Below, one piece after another: positions 6,309-13,960 of a DNA stretch of 14,538 bases; positions within the stretch are counted from its first letter, which is position 1, and every line of letters begins with the position of its first letter. The notes under the pieces were generated by a model, which was not told where the DNA came from, did no database searches, and saw only the letters and a program-made list of their open reading frames with translations. The stretch lies in the NCBI RefSeq assembly GCF_042654985.1, contig NZ_JBHSMT010000002.1:1-14538 (forward strand), read 5' to 3'. This stretch comes from Paraherbaspirillum soli (lineage in GTDB: Bacteria > Pseudomonadota > Gammaproteobacteria > Burkholderiales > Burkholderiaceae_D). Made by a program: the position numbers and the translations under genes.

Positions 6309-7526
6309 TCACTCCTTGCCCTTGACCGGCGCCGGATAATCCTTCAGCACATCAATCGGCACCGCATACGCCGAACTCCAGGTTTGTTCATGCAGTTCGG
6401 CGACCCGTTTTGCCATCTTCTCGTTGCGCAGCACCAGTTCCAGGTTGCGCGAATGATCCAGGTAGCCGCCGGCCCAATTGCTGGTGCCTATCCATGCCAC
6501 CTGGCCGTCGATAGACATGGTTTTGCTGTGGATGACGCGCGCGAACGGGATGAAGCCGGAGCTCGCCTGCGGCAAGGTCACGATGCGGATTTCGATGCCG
6601 GGCAGCAGCGCCAGGCTTTGCAAATAATGAATCGCAGGCTTTTCGGTATTCCAGTTCGACACCATCAGCTTGACCTTGACGCCGCGCGCCAATGCCGCCC
6701 GGATCGCATCGTCGATCACCGCGTAATACGGCCGCGTGCGCCCCGGGCCGTAGCCCAGCGGCGCATAGTCGAGCAATTGCACCCGCACGTCGGATTTGGC
6801 CGCCGCCAGCAGCTTTTGCAATTCGGTCTCGGAGTCGCCGACGCCGCTCGGATTGAAGGCATTCGGACTGGCCACCAGGAACGCCGCCTGGCTATCGTCC
6901 GCAGCCACCACATCGGTGTTCAGCGGCGGCACCGACTGGCCGCTTGCGACCAGCTGTTGCGCCTGCCAATCGTGCTCGAAAATTTGCTGCAGTTGTTTGA
7001 CGATGGCGGCATCGGTCAGCCGCAGCCCGGTTTCATGGATATGCGCAAACGAGCGCCAGTCGAAGTTCTGGCTGCCGACATAAGCAGCCGTGCCGTCGAC
7101 CACAAAATATTTTGCGTGAATGATGCCGTTGCCGGTCACTTTCGAATAATCGAGGAAGCGGAATTCCATGTTCGGTATTTGCTGCAGCCGGGCTATGGTC
7201 GGCATGTCCGATGCGAACTTGCCCTTTTCTTCCATCAGGAAGCGGATTTTTACGCCGCGCCGGCCGGCCGCATCGAGTTGCGCGATGACTTGATCGAACG
7301 CTTCTCCCGTTTTGCCGGCGACATAAAATTGCCCCAATACGATCTCGTGCCGGGCCGCGGCAAACATCTCGCACCAGACCGTCAGCGGTTCGCGCAGATC
7401 GGGCGTCGCCAGCGCGGTTTCACGCGGCACCGTATGCACCAGTTCAAAGCCGGGGATGCTGAATTCAGCGTGGGCGTTGCTGCCGATACCGAGCAGCAGC
7501 GCCAGCGAGATTAAAAATTTGCGCAT
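6309..7526 (-). CDS. Exported two-HKD phospholipase D superfamily protein (PLD3/PLD4-like)
   Basis: This is a 405-residue protein with a signal peptide (about residues 1-20, cleavage after A-H-A). It has two HKD catalytic motifs: H137-A-K139 with D144 and downstream G-S-Q-N (151-154), and H333-S-K335 with D340 and G-T-S-N (347-350). Both are intact, so catalytic activity is expected. The opening F-E-L-V-H-T-V-P-R-E, the W-C-E-M-F-A-A-A-R segment and the spacing of motifs remind me of the branch containing animal PLD3/PLD4, which are 5' exonucleases rather than lipases. That placement is from memory. I chose the ATG at 7526 because it starts the signal peptide and has GGGGAG about 8 bp upstream; the frame remains open to 7625 but that would bury the signal. 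It is last in the operon, 28 bp after the 5'-nucleotidase stop. Confidence 0.85.
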   Translation of the reverse strand: MRKFLISLALLLGIGSNAHAEFSIPGFELVHTVPRETALATPDLREPLTVWCEMFAAARHEIVLGQFYVAGKTGEAFDQVIAQLDAAGRRGVKIRFLMEEKGKFASDMPTIARLQQIPNMEFRFLDYSKVTGNGIIHAKYFVVDGTAAYVGSQNFDWRSFAHIHETGLRLTDAAIVKQLQQIFEHDWQAQQLVASGQSVPPLNTDVVAADDSQAAFLVASPNAFNPSGVGDSETELQKLLAAAKSDVRVQLLDYAPLGYGPGRTRPYYAVIDDAIRAALARGVKVKLMVSNWNTEKPAIHYLQSLALLPGIEIRIVTLPQASSGFIPFARVIHSKTMSIDGQVAWIGTSNWAGGYLDHSRNLELVLRNEKMAKRVAELHEQTWSSAYAVPIDVLKDYPAPVKGKE

Positions 7527-7554
7527 TTCGTATTCTCCCCAAACGGTATGTCGA

Positions 7555-9264
7555 CTAATGGATGCGCACAATGCGTCCGGCAACCTGTGTCGCGCCGGCC
7601 GGATGGCCATCGCGTTCGCGTTCAATCAAGTAAAGCCGCAACGCATCCAGATCATTGATGCCGGTATCGACCCGCACGCCGCCGCTGGTCAGCACACTAA
7701 AGCCGTCGCCGCCCTGCGCGATGAAACTATTGACGCTGATGCGGTACTGCGCATGTTCGTCAAGTGGCACCCCATCCAGCGTGACGCTGCCCGGCACCAC
7801 CCGCTGTCCCAACGGCCAAGCGGCGTCCCAGCGATAGGCAAAACCCTGCGACACCTGCAACATGATTCGACCGCTCGCGCGATCCTGCTCCAGCCAGCTT
7901 TGCTGTTCCAGCAGCATCCGGATCTGGCTGCCGCTGAGCGACAGCAGGACCAAGCCATTGCGATACGGCAGGGTGGCCGCCAGCTGGGCGACATTGCTGC
8001 CGTCGACCCCGCTCTCAAGCGGCTCGCGCATGCTCTTGTGATTGGTCATCGCAATTTGCGCGCCGAAACCGCGGGTCGCGGCCAATTGCGCATCTGCTAC
8101 CAGGTCGCCCAGCGGCGATTCGCCGGCGGCGTTCAACTCGTTATCGACCAGCGGCACTGCAAGCCGCGCAACCGGCTGCGCCAGCACCGCGGCACTGCGG
8201 GTCTGCAGCTGTTGCAGCCAGCCGGCCAGGGCCGGATCGGGCGCGAAGCGCTCGGGGTCCATCAACACATTGCTGGCGCGGATCGCGGTCACTTTCTGTT
8301 GCAGCGGTGCTATGCGCGGATCTATCGTCAATGTCACCCGCGTCAGCATATGGCCGAACGACTCGGCCTGGGTCACGCTGCGGCCGTCGACCTGACACAG
8401 ATAGCCGTGATGTGTATGGGCGCTGATGACCAGCCTGATGGCAGGATCGAGACGGCGCACGATGTCGACGATAGGCCCTTGCAATTGCGAGCAATCGTTC
8501 TGGTCGAACGGTTCCGGCGTCGCGCCGCCTTGATGGATCAACACCACGATGGCGCTGACGCCCTGCGCCTTCAGCTCGGGCACCCAGCGGTTGATGGCCT
8601 CGGCCTCGTCGATGAAATGCATGTCGGCAATCCCGCCGGCCTCCACCATGCTCGATGTGCCGCGCAGCACGGCGCCGATGAAAGCGATTTTGATGCCGTG
8701 CACCTGTTCGATTCGGTACGCGGGAAGCAGCGGCCGCTGGCTGGCGTTGCCAATCGCATTGGCGGCCAGGTAGGAGAATTTGGCGCCGCCGAAGCTGTCA
8801 TGAAAACGGCAGGCATATTCCAGGCGCGGAGAGTTGCAGCCGCCATGCTGATAGCGCAGCAGTTCGGCCGTGCCGCGATCGAACTCATGATTGCCGACCG
8901 CGCTGGCGCGCAGGCCGAGCAGGTTGAGCGCCTCGATCGTCGGTTCGTCGGCCCAGATCGACGACAGCGCCGGACTGGCGCCGATCAGGTCGCCGGCGCC
9001 GACCAGCAGCAACTGCGGATCTTCGGCACGCCACGCACGCAACGCGCCGGCTATGGTGGCGATGCCGCCAACCTTGAGCTTGCGCGGGGTTGGGTCGGCG
9101 GCGCTGACAAAGCTCTCCGTCTCCGCTTCCAGGTGGCCGTGCAGATCGTTGATGGCGACCAGGTTGACCTCCACCGGCGCGCTCGGCAGACTGGCGCAAG
9201 CCTCCAGCGCGACGGCCGCGGCGCAGCACAACAGGCCGCGCCAGCGTACAAAAGTTGTGCGCAT
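7555..9264 (-). CDS. 5'-nucleotidase family metallophosphatase (UshA-like), exported
   Basis: This is a 569-residue protein. The N-terminal calcineurin-like domain carries the metal ligands: D40-L-H42-G-H, G-D92, G-N125-H126-E-F-D, H244 in V-L-I-H-Q-G-G, and S-A-H283-T-H285-H. The C-terminal 5'-nucleotidase domain is recognised by G-D-L-V-A-D-A (386-392), L-S-G-S-Q-I (442-448) and N-S-F-I-A-Q-G-G-D-G-F (512-522). Such enzymes release phosphate and nucleosides from nucleotides in the periplasm. The export signal ends near L-E-A-C-A-S: Cys22 may be a lipid anchor, but Glu at -2 is unusual, so cleavage by signal peptidase I is possible. The usual N-x-G-G-I-R nucleotide-site motif is replaced by T-N-H-K-S-M-R (407-413), so specificity may differ. 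The ATG at 9264 overlaps the exbB stop (TGATG). A TTG one codon earlier is less likely. Confidence 0.87.
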   Translation of the reverse strand: MRTTFVRWRGLLCCAAAVALEACASLPSAPVEVNLVAINDLHGHLEAETESFVSAADPTPRKLKVGGIATIAGALRAWRAEDPQLLLVGAGDLIGASPALSSIWADEPTIEALNLLGLRASAVGNHEFDRGTAELLRYQHGGCNSPRLEYACRFHDSFGGAKFSYLAANAIGNASQRPLLPAYRIEQVHGIKIAFIGAVLRGTSSMVEAGGIADMHFIDEAEAINRWVPELKAQGVSAIVVLIHQGGATPEPFDQNDCSQLQGPIVDIVRRLDPAIRLVISAHTHHGYLCQVDGRSVTQAESFGHMLTRVTLTIDPRIAPLQQKVTAIRASNVLMDPERFAPDPALAGWLQQLQTRSAAVLAQPVARLAVPLVDNELNAAGESPLGDLVADAQLAATRGFGAQIAMTNHKSMREPLESGVDGSNVAQLAATLPYRNGLVLLSLSGSQIRMLLEQQSWLEQDRASGRIMLQVSQGFAYRWDAAWPLGQRVVPGSVTLDGVPLDEHAQYRISVNSFIAQGGDGFSVLTSGGVRVDTGINDLDALRLYLIERERDGHPAGATQVAGRIVRIH

Positions 9265-9896
9265 CAAGCTACGTGGAGCTTGCCGGCTGCCGCCGCACTG
9301 TCAACGACGCGTCCGACGCAGGCGCGCAGCATCAACACTTTCAAATGATCGTTGATGCGCTCGATCCGCTCCTGGAACATATTGAAGAAAAACATGCCGA
9401 CCACCGCGATGCCTATCCCCAATGCGGTCGCATACAGGGCGGTGCCTATTCCCCGCGATACCTGACCCGGATCGGATACACCCGACACCGCCAGCGCCTT
9501 GAAGGTGTCGATAATGCCGAGGATGGTGCCCAGCAAACCGAGCAGCGGCGCCGCGGTGACGATCGTGTCGAGGATCCACAGGCGATGCTGGACCGCGCCG
9601 CGATTGGCGATATACACCGACTCGCTGAAATCCTCCAGGTCCTTGTCGCTGCTCAGTTGATGCTTTTCCGCCAGGATGTCGGCCACCAGCGTCAGCGGCA
9701 AGCTGGCGCGTGCGGTCAGTTCCGGCGGCAATTCCTGCACCTGCTGCACCGCATGCGTCATCGCCTTTTCCAAACCGATCGCCTGGCGCAAGGTGTAATT
9801 GAAAAACAGCCCGCGCTCGACAATCACGAACAGTGCCAGCGCGGCGCAGGCATACATCAGGTAGAAAGCGAACTCGTGGAGTAATTGCATATTCAT
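9264..9896 (-). CDS. exbB: ExbB/TolQ/MotA-family proton channel subunit
   Basis: This 210-residue inner-membrane protein has three transmembrane segments at about 10-32, 107-132 and 152-174. The signature A-A-P-L-L-G-L-L-G-T-I-L-G-I-I (115-129) and the G-T-A-L-Y-A-T-A-L-G stretch (151-160) are classic for ExbB, with conserved threonines facing the proton path. ExbB pentamers with ExbD use the proton-motive force to energise TonB. The ATG at 9896 has AAGGGA about 7 bp upstream; a second ATG two codons later is possible. In the transcript exbB follows the receptor gene by 22 bp and overlaps the nucleotidase gene. It is therefore separated from exbD and tonB by the receptor, an uncommon order. 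Confidence 0.9.
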   Translation of the reverse strand: MNMQLLHEFAFYLMYACAALALFVIVERGLFFNYTLRQAIGLEKAMTHAVQQVQELPPELTARASLPLTLVADILAEKHQLSSDKDLEDFSESVYIANRGAVQHRLWILDTIVTAAPLLGLLGTILGIIDTFKALAVSGVSDPGQVSRGIGTALYATALGIGIAVVGMFFFNMFQERIERINDHLKVLMLRACVGRVVDSAAAAGKLHVA

Positions 9897-9918
9897 ATGG
9901 CGTCCCTTCCTAATAGTG

Positions 9919-12231
9919 TTAGAAGTCGGCGGTCAAAGTCAGGCTGACCGCGCGCGCGCCGCCGACCACGTAATACGGCGTCGATGCCGCGACTTTGCCG
10001 TAGGCCACCGAGTTCGGCACCACGCTGTCGACCGATGCCAGATACTGCTTGTTGAACAGGTTCAAGCCGGCCAGCGTCAGCGTCGCACCTTTCATCACTC
10101 CCCGTTTCTCGAAGCGGTAACCGGCAGTCAGGTCGAACAGCGTAAAGCCGCCGATCTTTTGATCGTTGGTCAAGTCGCCGTAGACGCTGCTGGTGTATTT
10201 GCCGGTGAAGGTCGAAAAGAAGCGCTTGTCATCGTAGCCTAAACTGGCGCTCAGCATCTGCCGCGGAATATTGCCGAACTGCTTGCCCTTGGTCGGCAGC
10301 AGCGTGCCGTTGTTCAGGAAATTCTCCTGTTGTACCGAGCTGGTATAGCTGTATGAACCATAGGCATTGACGGTCTTGGTCAACGCATAACTGCCTTCCA
10401 GTTCCAGCCCCTTGTTGATCACCTGGCCGACGTTGTAATTGAACTTGGTGCCGTCGACGTCGCTCATTTGCGCCTGACGGTTTCTAAAGTCGATGTAGAA
10501 CAAGGTGGTGCTCAACGCGGCGCGCTCCGTGCTGTAACGCCAGCCCAGTTCTTGCGACCAGGCGGTCTCCGGTTTTTGATCGGCCTTGCGCACCACCGTC
10601 CCATTCGGCAGCGCCGTGAAGTCGAACAGCGTGTAGTTTTGCGGCGCGCGGAAAGTGTGCGTCGCGTTATAGAACAGATGACTGCTTTGATCCAGCTGAT
10701 ATTTCAGCCCCAGGCTTGGCAGCACCTCGCTGTAATCCTTGCTGGCCTTGATATCCTGGGTACCGGTTTTGGCCAGAGTGCCAAAATCGTCGCCGGTGCG
10801 GCGCACCCGGTCGTAAGAAACGCCCGCTTGCAGACTGAGCTTGTCGCTCAGTACCACAGAATCCTGCAGGAAGAATTTTTGCGACAGCGACACGGTGTAG
10901 CGGTTGCGGCCATCGGCCTGCACGATGTTGCCGTTCTTGTCGACCAGCGCATTCGACTTGCCCCAGGCATCGAACGGATTGCCGCTTTGATCGACTGGGA
11001 TGAAAGGGCCGGTTTGCATCTGGCGCGAACGCTCGATCCAGTAGCCGAGGCTGATATCGTTCGCCCCCAAGCTGGTTTGCAGAGTGGTGGTCACGCCGGG
11101 ACGATAGGTGGTGGTGTTCGAAATCTTGTAAAACACATCCGTGCGCGCACCGTTAGGCAAGCTTTGCGTTTGCAAGGCCCCGGCCGGCCAGCCCGATTGA
11201 CCGCTGGAACCGCCGCCGTCGCCGTACCAGAAATAAGGCGTGACAGTCAAACGCAGATTGTCGGCCAGCTTGAATTTTCCGCTCAACACCGCCAGGTAGT
11301 TTTCAAACGGATTCTGGTGGAATTTGTAGTAGTTCACATCCGGTTTGCCGTTGCTGCCGATCAGCGCGTTGGTGTAACTCACATTGCCGGCGTTGAACTG
11401 CGGCAGGCTCAGTTTGCTGAACTGATAGTTGTGCTGCTGGTTATATTTGAACGTGAAATCGAGGCTGTTGCCGTCGCTGATCGACAGCACCGATTTCATT
11501 TCAAAGCGATTGGCGCGCAAGCCGCCGCCATTGTTCTCGCGCCATTTGTCCTCGCCGGTATGCGATGCCGACAGCCAGGTGCGCAGCTTGCCGAAGCCGA
11601 CATCCAGCTCGCCGGTATTGATCCGGGCGAAGCTCTTGCGCAAGTTGTGATTGCCGACAATCTGTTCGGCAAAGACGCCGAATTCCTTGGTCGGCAACAC
11701 CGATATCAGGCCGATATTGCCGCCGCTGGCGCCGATATGTGGAGCGTCGGTATCGGTCGAGCCTTGGGTCACGAAAATCTGCTGCAGATTTTCGATATCG
11801 CCCAGTTCGGTCGGATAAATCGCAAAGTTGCCGGAGTCGTTGACCGGCGCGCCGTCAACCGTAAAGCCGATCTGGTCCGAGTTGAAGCCGCGCATCGTGA
11901 AATTGGCGTCAGCCATGCCGGCCGCATCGCTGGTCGTCACATGCACGCCCGGCATGGTGTTCAGCGTTTGCACCGCATTGTTGGAACCGGGCTTTTGTTT
12001 CAGCGCTTCGCCGGTGACGGTCGAGCGCGATTTCGGCGCTTCTTCATTGACCATCAGGCCGCCGCTGCGGACATCGCTCTGGACTTCGATATTGCCGAGA
12101 TTGACCGCATCGGCGGCATGCGACGATGCCGCCGCGCCAACCAGTCCGGCTGCCAGCATGGCGACATGCAGCGGTCTGTATTTCAGAAATTTGCGATCCA
12201 AAAATGTGTAAGCCAATGCCTTGCTGCCCAT
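9919..12231 (-). CDS. TonB-dependent outer-membrane receptor
   Basis: This is a 770-residue outer-membrane beta-barrel receptor. A long signal peptide (about 1-39, ending S-S-H-A) is followed by a candidate TonB box region (I-E-V-Q-S near 48-52). The plug domain then shows T-L-N-T-M-P-G-V, F-T-M-R-G-F-N-S-D-Q-I, V-D-G-A-P-V-N-D and G-A-S-G-G-N-I-G-L. The rest is a barrel of alternating strands ending in the typical C-terminal phenylalanine (L-T-A-D-F). Such receptors import scarce large or poorly diffusing ligands using TonB energy. The ATG at 12231 is preferred because AGGGGG stands 6 bp upstream and it follows the tonB stop by 1 bp; the frame is open further up but overlaps tonB. The ligand is not recognisable. 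The operon context with a 5'-nucleotidase and an HKD enzyme suggests nucleic-acid fragments, nucleotides or phosphate esters, by inference. Confidence 0.9.
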   Translation of the reverse strand: MGSKALAYTFLDRKFLKYRPLHVAMLAAGLVGAAASSHAADAVNLGNIEVQSDVRSGGLMVNEEAPKSRSTVTGEALKQKPGSNNAVQTLNTMPGVHVTTSDAAGMADANFTMRGFNSDQIGFTVDGAPVNDSGNFAIYPTELGDIENLQQIFVTQGSTDTDAPHIGASGGNIGLISVLPTKEFGVFAEQIVGNHNLRKSFARINTGELDVGFGKLRTWLSASHTGEDKWRENNGGGLRANRFEMKSVLSISDGNSLDFTFKYNQQHNYQFSKLSLPQFNAGNVSYTNALIGSNGKPDVNYYKFHQNPFENYLAVLSGKFKLADNLRLTVTPYFWYGDGGGSSGQSGWPAGALQTQSLPNGARTDVFYKISNTTTYRPGVTTTLQTSLGANDISLGYWIERSRQMQTGPFIPVDQSGNPFDAWGKSNALVDKNGNIVQADGRNRYTVSLSQKFFLQDSVVLSDKLSLQAGVSYDRVRRTGDDFGTLAKTGTQDIKASKDYSEVLPSLGLKYQLDQSSHLFYNATHTFRAPQNYTLFDFTALPNGTVVRKADQKPETAWSQELGWRYSTERAALSTTLFYIDFRNRQAQMSDVDGTKFNYNVGQVINKGLELEGSYALTKTVNAYGSYSYTSSVQQENFLNNGTLLPTKGKQFGNIPRQMLSASLGYDDKRFFSTFTGKYTSSVYGDLTNDQKIGGFTLFDLTAGYRFEKRGVMKGATLTLAGLNLFNKQYLASVDSVVPNSVAYGKVAASTPYYVVGGARAVSLTLTADF

Positions 12232-12232
12232 G

Positions 12233-12973
12233 CTATTCCCCCTGTGACTCATGCTGCTCCCCGGTAGTGTTGCTGCTGTACGTGAATGTGACGGTAAAAC
12301 GTTTTTTATCGACGCCGGCAAAAGCCTCGGCCGGAAATTTCTCGACCTGCTTCAAGCGGCGCAAGCTGGCTTCCGCCGCGCGATTGAGCAACATGCTGGA
12401 GGCCGGCGTTTCAATCCCAGAGCCGAGCACCTCGCCGCTGCGACCGATTTCCAGCCAGACCACCACCTTGCCTTGCGGCTGTTCCAGGGCTGCCTCGCGT
12501 GAACGCGGATAGACTTTCTGGCGTTCGACTTCGGCCCGCAGCTTGCCGTAATACGCTTTCTCCAGCGATGGATCGACGCTGGCCTTGGGCGCTGCCGGCG
12601 GTGGCGCTGGTGTCGCGGGAGCGGGCGGGGCCGCTGGCGCAGCCTTGACCGGCGGCGCGACTTCGGCCTCGTTGCTGCTGCTGGGCGTCGCGGTCACTGC
12701 TTGCGGCTGTGCCGGTGCGGCCGGACGCGGCTGTTGGACCGGCTGCACTGCTGGCTGGATGACTCTCGGTTTGACGGGTTCCGGCGGCGTTGGCGGGGCC
12801 GGCTGCGGCACTGGCATAGTCTCCGGTTCCTGCAGCGTCAGTTGCACCATCGTGTCGTCGTTATGCGGCTGGATTTTGACTGCTTTCTGGATGCCCGCGA
12901 AAACCAGGATCGCCAGCAGCAGCAATGACGGCAGCGCTGCCACCGCATCGCGAAATCGGTAAAGGATAGGCAT
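12233..12973 (-). CDS. tonB: TonB energy transducer
   Basis: This 246-residue protein has the TonB architecture. A short cytoplasmic N-terminus and one transmembrane helix (about 14-30) are followed by a long Pro/Ala-rich periplasmic spacer (about 50-130). The C-terminal TonB domain (about 140-232) contains V-Y-P-R-S-R-E-A (154-161), G-K-V-V-V-W-L-E-I and G-S-G-I-E-T-P-A-S. The spacer lets the C-terminal domain span the periplasm and pull on the receptor plug. The ATG at 12971-12973 lies 5 bp after the exbD stop with no clear Shine-Dalgarno sequence, so translation is probably coupled to exbD. The gene is followed after 1 bp by the receptor gene, which supports a dedicated TonB. Confidence 0.92.
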   Translation of the reverse strand: MPILYRFRDAVAALPSLLLLAILVFAGIQKAVKIQPHNDDTMVQLTLQEPETMPVPQPAPPTPPEPVKPRVIQPAVQPVQQPRPAAPAQPQAVTATPSSSNEAEVAPPVKAAPAAPPAPATPAPPPAAPKASVDPSLEKAYYGKLRAEVERQKVYPRSREAALEQPQGKVVVWLEIGRSGEVLGSGIETPASSMLLNRAAEASLRRLKQVEKFPAEAFAGVDKKRFTVTFTYSSNTTGEQHESQGE

Positions 12974-12978
12974 GGTGG

Positions 12979-13386
12979 TTACGGCTTGCGGGTTGCAATC
13001 GAGATCGACTCGAAACCGTTTTGCTTCAGGCTATCCATCACCTCGACCAGGCGTTGCACTTCGACGCCGCGATCGCTGTTGACGATGATGTTGAGTTTCT
13101 CGCCGTTTTTCCTGGCTTGGTTCAAGCGCGTCGGCACAGCGCTGAGCGGCGTATCGACGCCATCGACCTGCAGCGCATCGTGCAGCCCGAGGGTCACCAC
13201 GGCCTTGTTTTGCGGCTTCAGGTTCTGTGCGCTGCTGGCGCTGGGCAAATGCGTTTTGAGGCCGAGCGCCGGGATCACGTTAAGGCTGATCAATACAAAA
13301 AACACCAGCAGGAACATCATCACGTCGATCATCGGAATGATTTCCACGCGGGCTTTTCGTTTTTTCGGTTCGTCCCAATGTCGCAT
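12979..13386 (-). CDS. exbD: ExbD/TolR-family proton channel subunit
   Basis: This is a 135-residue protein. A basic cytoplasmic N-terminus (K-K-R-K-A-R) precedes a single transmembrane helix (about 17-36) that carries the essential membrane aspartate at position 21 in I-P-M-I-D-V-M-M-F-L-L-V-F-F. The periplasmic domain (about 50-135) has V-T-L-G-L-H, I-I-V-N-S-D-R-G-V and a final amphipathic segment, standard for ExbD. It supplies the proton-carrying aspartate in the ExbB-ExbD motor. The ATG at 13386 has GGAG 7 bp upstream. It is the first gene of the minus-strand operon, placed before tonB, whereas exbB lies after the receptor. Confidence 0.92.
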   Translation of the reverse strand: MRHWDEPKKRKARVEIIPMIDVMMFLLVFFVLISLNVIPALGLKTHLPSASSAQNLKPQNKAVVTLGLHDALQVDGVDTPLSAVPTRLNQARKNGEKLNIIVNSDRGVEVQRLVEVMDSLKQNGFESISIATRKP

Positions 13387-13470
13387 TACCGCACTCCGAT
13401 TGAATATGCTTCGCCTCAGCGGGGATTGCTGGGCATTAAGATTTCAAAACAGGGGGCAGAGTAACGAGGA

Positions 13471-13499
13471 ATTATTTCGACAGTATTACAACTGTTGAA
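13471..13499 (-). promoter_or_regulatory. Possible promoter of the exbD-tonB operon, with a dyad in the spacer
   Basis: Reading the minus strand, TTCAAC (13499-13494, weak -35) and AATAAT (13476-13471, good -10) are separated by exactly 17 bp. The spacer holds a dyad ACAGT-N6-ACTGT (13480-13495), a place where a repressor could act. The same 18 bp (13477-13494) match a PhoB box at about 12 of 18 positions, but that box would end right against the -10, which is atypical for activation. The element lies about 85 bp upstream of the exbD ATG, and no start has been mapped. Confidence 0.3.
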
Positions 13500-13536
13500 G
13501 GGCTCGGTTTTCGCGATGATGGCGACGGCAAGAAAC

Positions 13537-13632
13537 GTAGGGCGGAAAAGCGCAGCGTCTTCCGCCGTTCTGGATGCGTCAAACAGCTGTGGCACATCCA
13601 ACGGCGGATAACGCTGCGCTCATCCGCCCTAC
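13537..13632. repeat. 96-bp palindromic intergenic repeat, left copy
   Basis: This 96-bp block begins GTAGGGCGGA and ends TCCGCCCTAC. The outer 21 bp on each side are inverted complements at 19 of 21 positions. An inner pair (CCGCCGTTCTGGATG against CATCCAACGGCGG) extends the hairpin almost to the centre. A second copy at 13961-14056 matches at 87 of 96 positions. Such GTAGGGCGGA...TCCGCCCTAC palindromes resemble dispersed REP/MITE-type elements of betaproteobacteria. It encodes no credible protein. Confidence 0.85.
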
Positions 13633-13720
13633 TTCTTGCTGAGCGAGCTACGGAGTGCCGAGGGTTGTTTTTAGATGTTGTTGTCTTGGCGGACTCACCT
13701 TTTCGCCTTGATGGCGACTC

Positions 13721-13748
13721 CCTTTCTTTTGCTTCGCCAAAAGAAAGG
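13721..13748. repeat. Perfect 11-bp inverted repeat (hairpin)
   Basis: CCTTTCTTTTG and CAAAAGAAAGG form an 11-bp perfect stem with the 6-base loop CTTCGC. There is no T-tract on either side, so it does not look like an intrinsic terminator. I recall similar CTTTCTTTTGCTTCGCC palindromes as common intergenic repeats in Proteobacteria. Confidence 0.75.
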
Positions 13749-13798
13749 AAGCAAAGAAAAGGCGACCGCAAGCCACTGCCTTCCCTTCGGTCAGGTCC

Positions 13799-13892
13799 CC
13801 AAATGTGTCGCCTATCAGTCGGGTGTGAAGACAAACTCGCTGCGCTCAAACATGTCTTCCCACAATTCCCGACTGACAGCCGCCACATTTGG
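13799..13892. repeat. 94-bp imperfect inverted repeat inside the 306-bp element
   Basis: The ends CCAAATGTG (13799-13807) and CACATTTGG (13884-13892) are exact complements. The arms continue with ATCAGTCGGG against CCCGACTGA and GAAGACA against TGTCTTC. The loop region contains the smaller palindrome-like CTCGCTGCGCTC. The arms are offset by a few unpaired bases. Confidence 0.75.
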
Positions 13893-13960
13893 CAGCGTCC
13901 CAATGCGGAATTCAACGTCAAAAGCAACCCCTCGGCGCTCCGTGGCTCGTGTACGGTAAT

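Larger units (their letters stand above)
13644..13949. mobile_element. 306-bp MITE-like element with imperfect terminal inverted repeats
   Basis: The left end 13644-13664 (CGAGCTACGGAG...) and right end 13929-13949 (...CTCCGTGGCTCG) are inverted complements at 19 of 21 positions. Weaker complementarity continues inward for about 15 more bases. The element has no coding capacity for a transposase. It contains a 28-bp hairpin (13721-13748) and a 94-bp hairpin (13799-13892). It is flanked on each side by an 11-bp spacer and then a 96-bp palindromic repeat. No target-site duplication is obvious. It could be a non-autonomous mobile element or a structured intergenic repeat. Confidence 0.6.
13633..13960. 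other. Intergenic stretch between the two 96-bp palindromes: no gene
   Basis: I see no supportable gene in this stretch or in the wider gap 13387-14052. Open frames crossing it on both strands are short, skewed in composition (rich in R, S, H) and run through the palindromes, so I treat them as by-products of the repeats. The stretch consists of an 11-bp spacer, the 306-bp inverted-repeat element described separately, and another 11-bp spacer. Confidence 0.7.

Noticed and set aside
6384..7514. 376-codon plus-strand open frame antisense to the HKD protein
   Set aside because: It overlaps a gene with two intact HKD motifs and a signal peptide; composition is typical of an antisense shadow.
6309..7526. 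The HKD protein as a T6SS Tle5-type phospholipase effector
   Set aside because: It has a Sec signal peptide, lies on the opposite strand and belongs to the TonB operon, so T6SS delivery is unlikely despite the nearby vgrG cassette.
7456..9348. 630-codon plus-strand open frame antisense to the 5'-nucleotidase gene
   Set aside because: It lies wholly over well-recognised minus-strand genes and has H/Q/R/A-rich composition with no domain; a shadow of GC-biased third positions.
10468..12267. 599-codon plus-strand open frame antisense to the TonB-dependent receptor
   Set aside because: The receptor on the other strand has signal peptide, plug and barrel features; this frame shows none and has no plausible start context.
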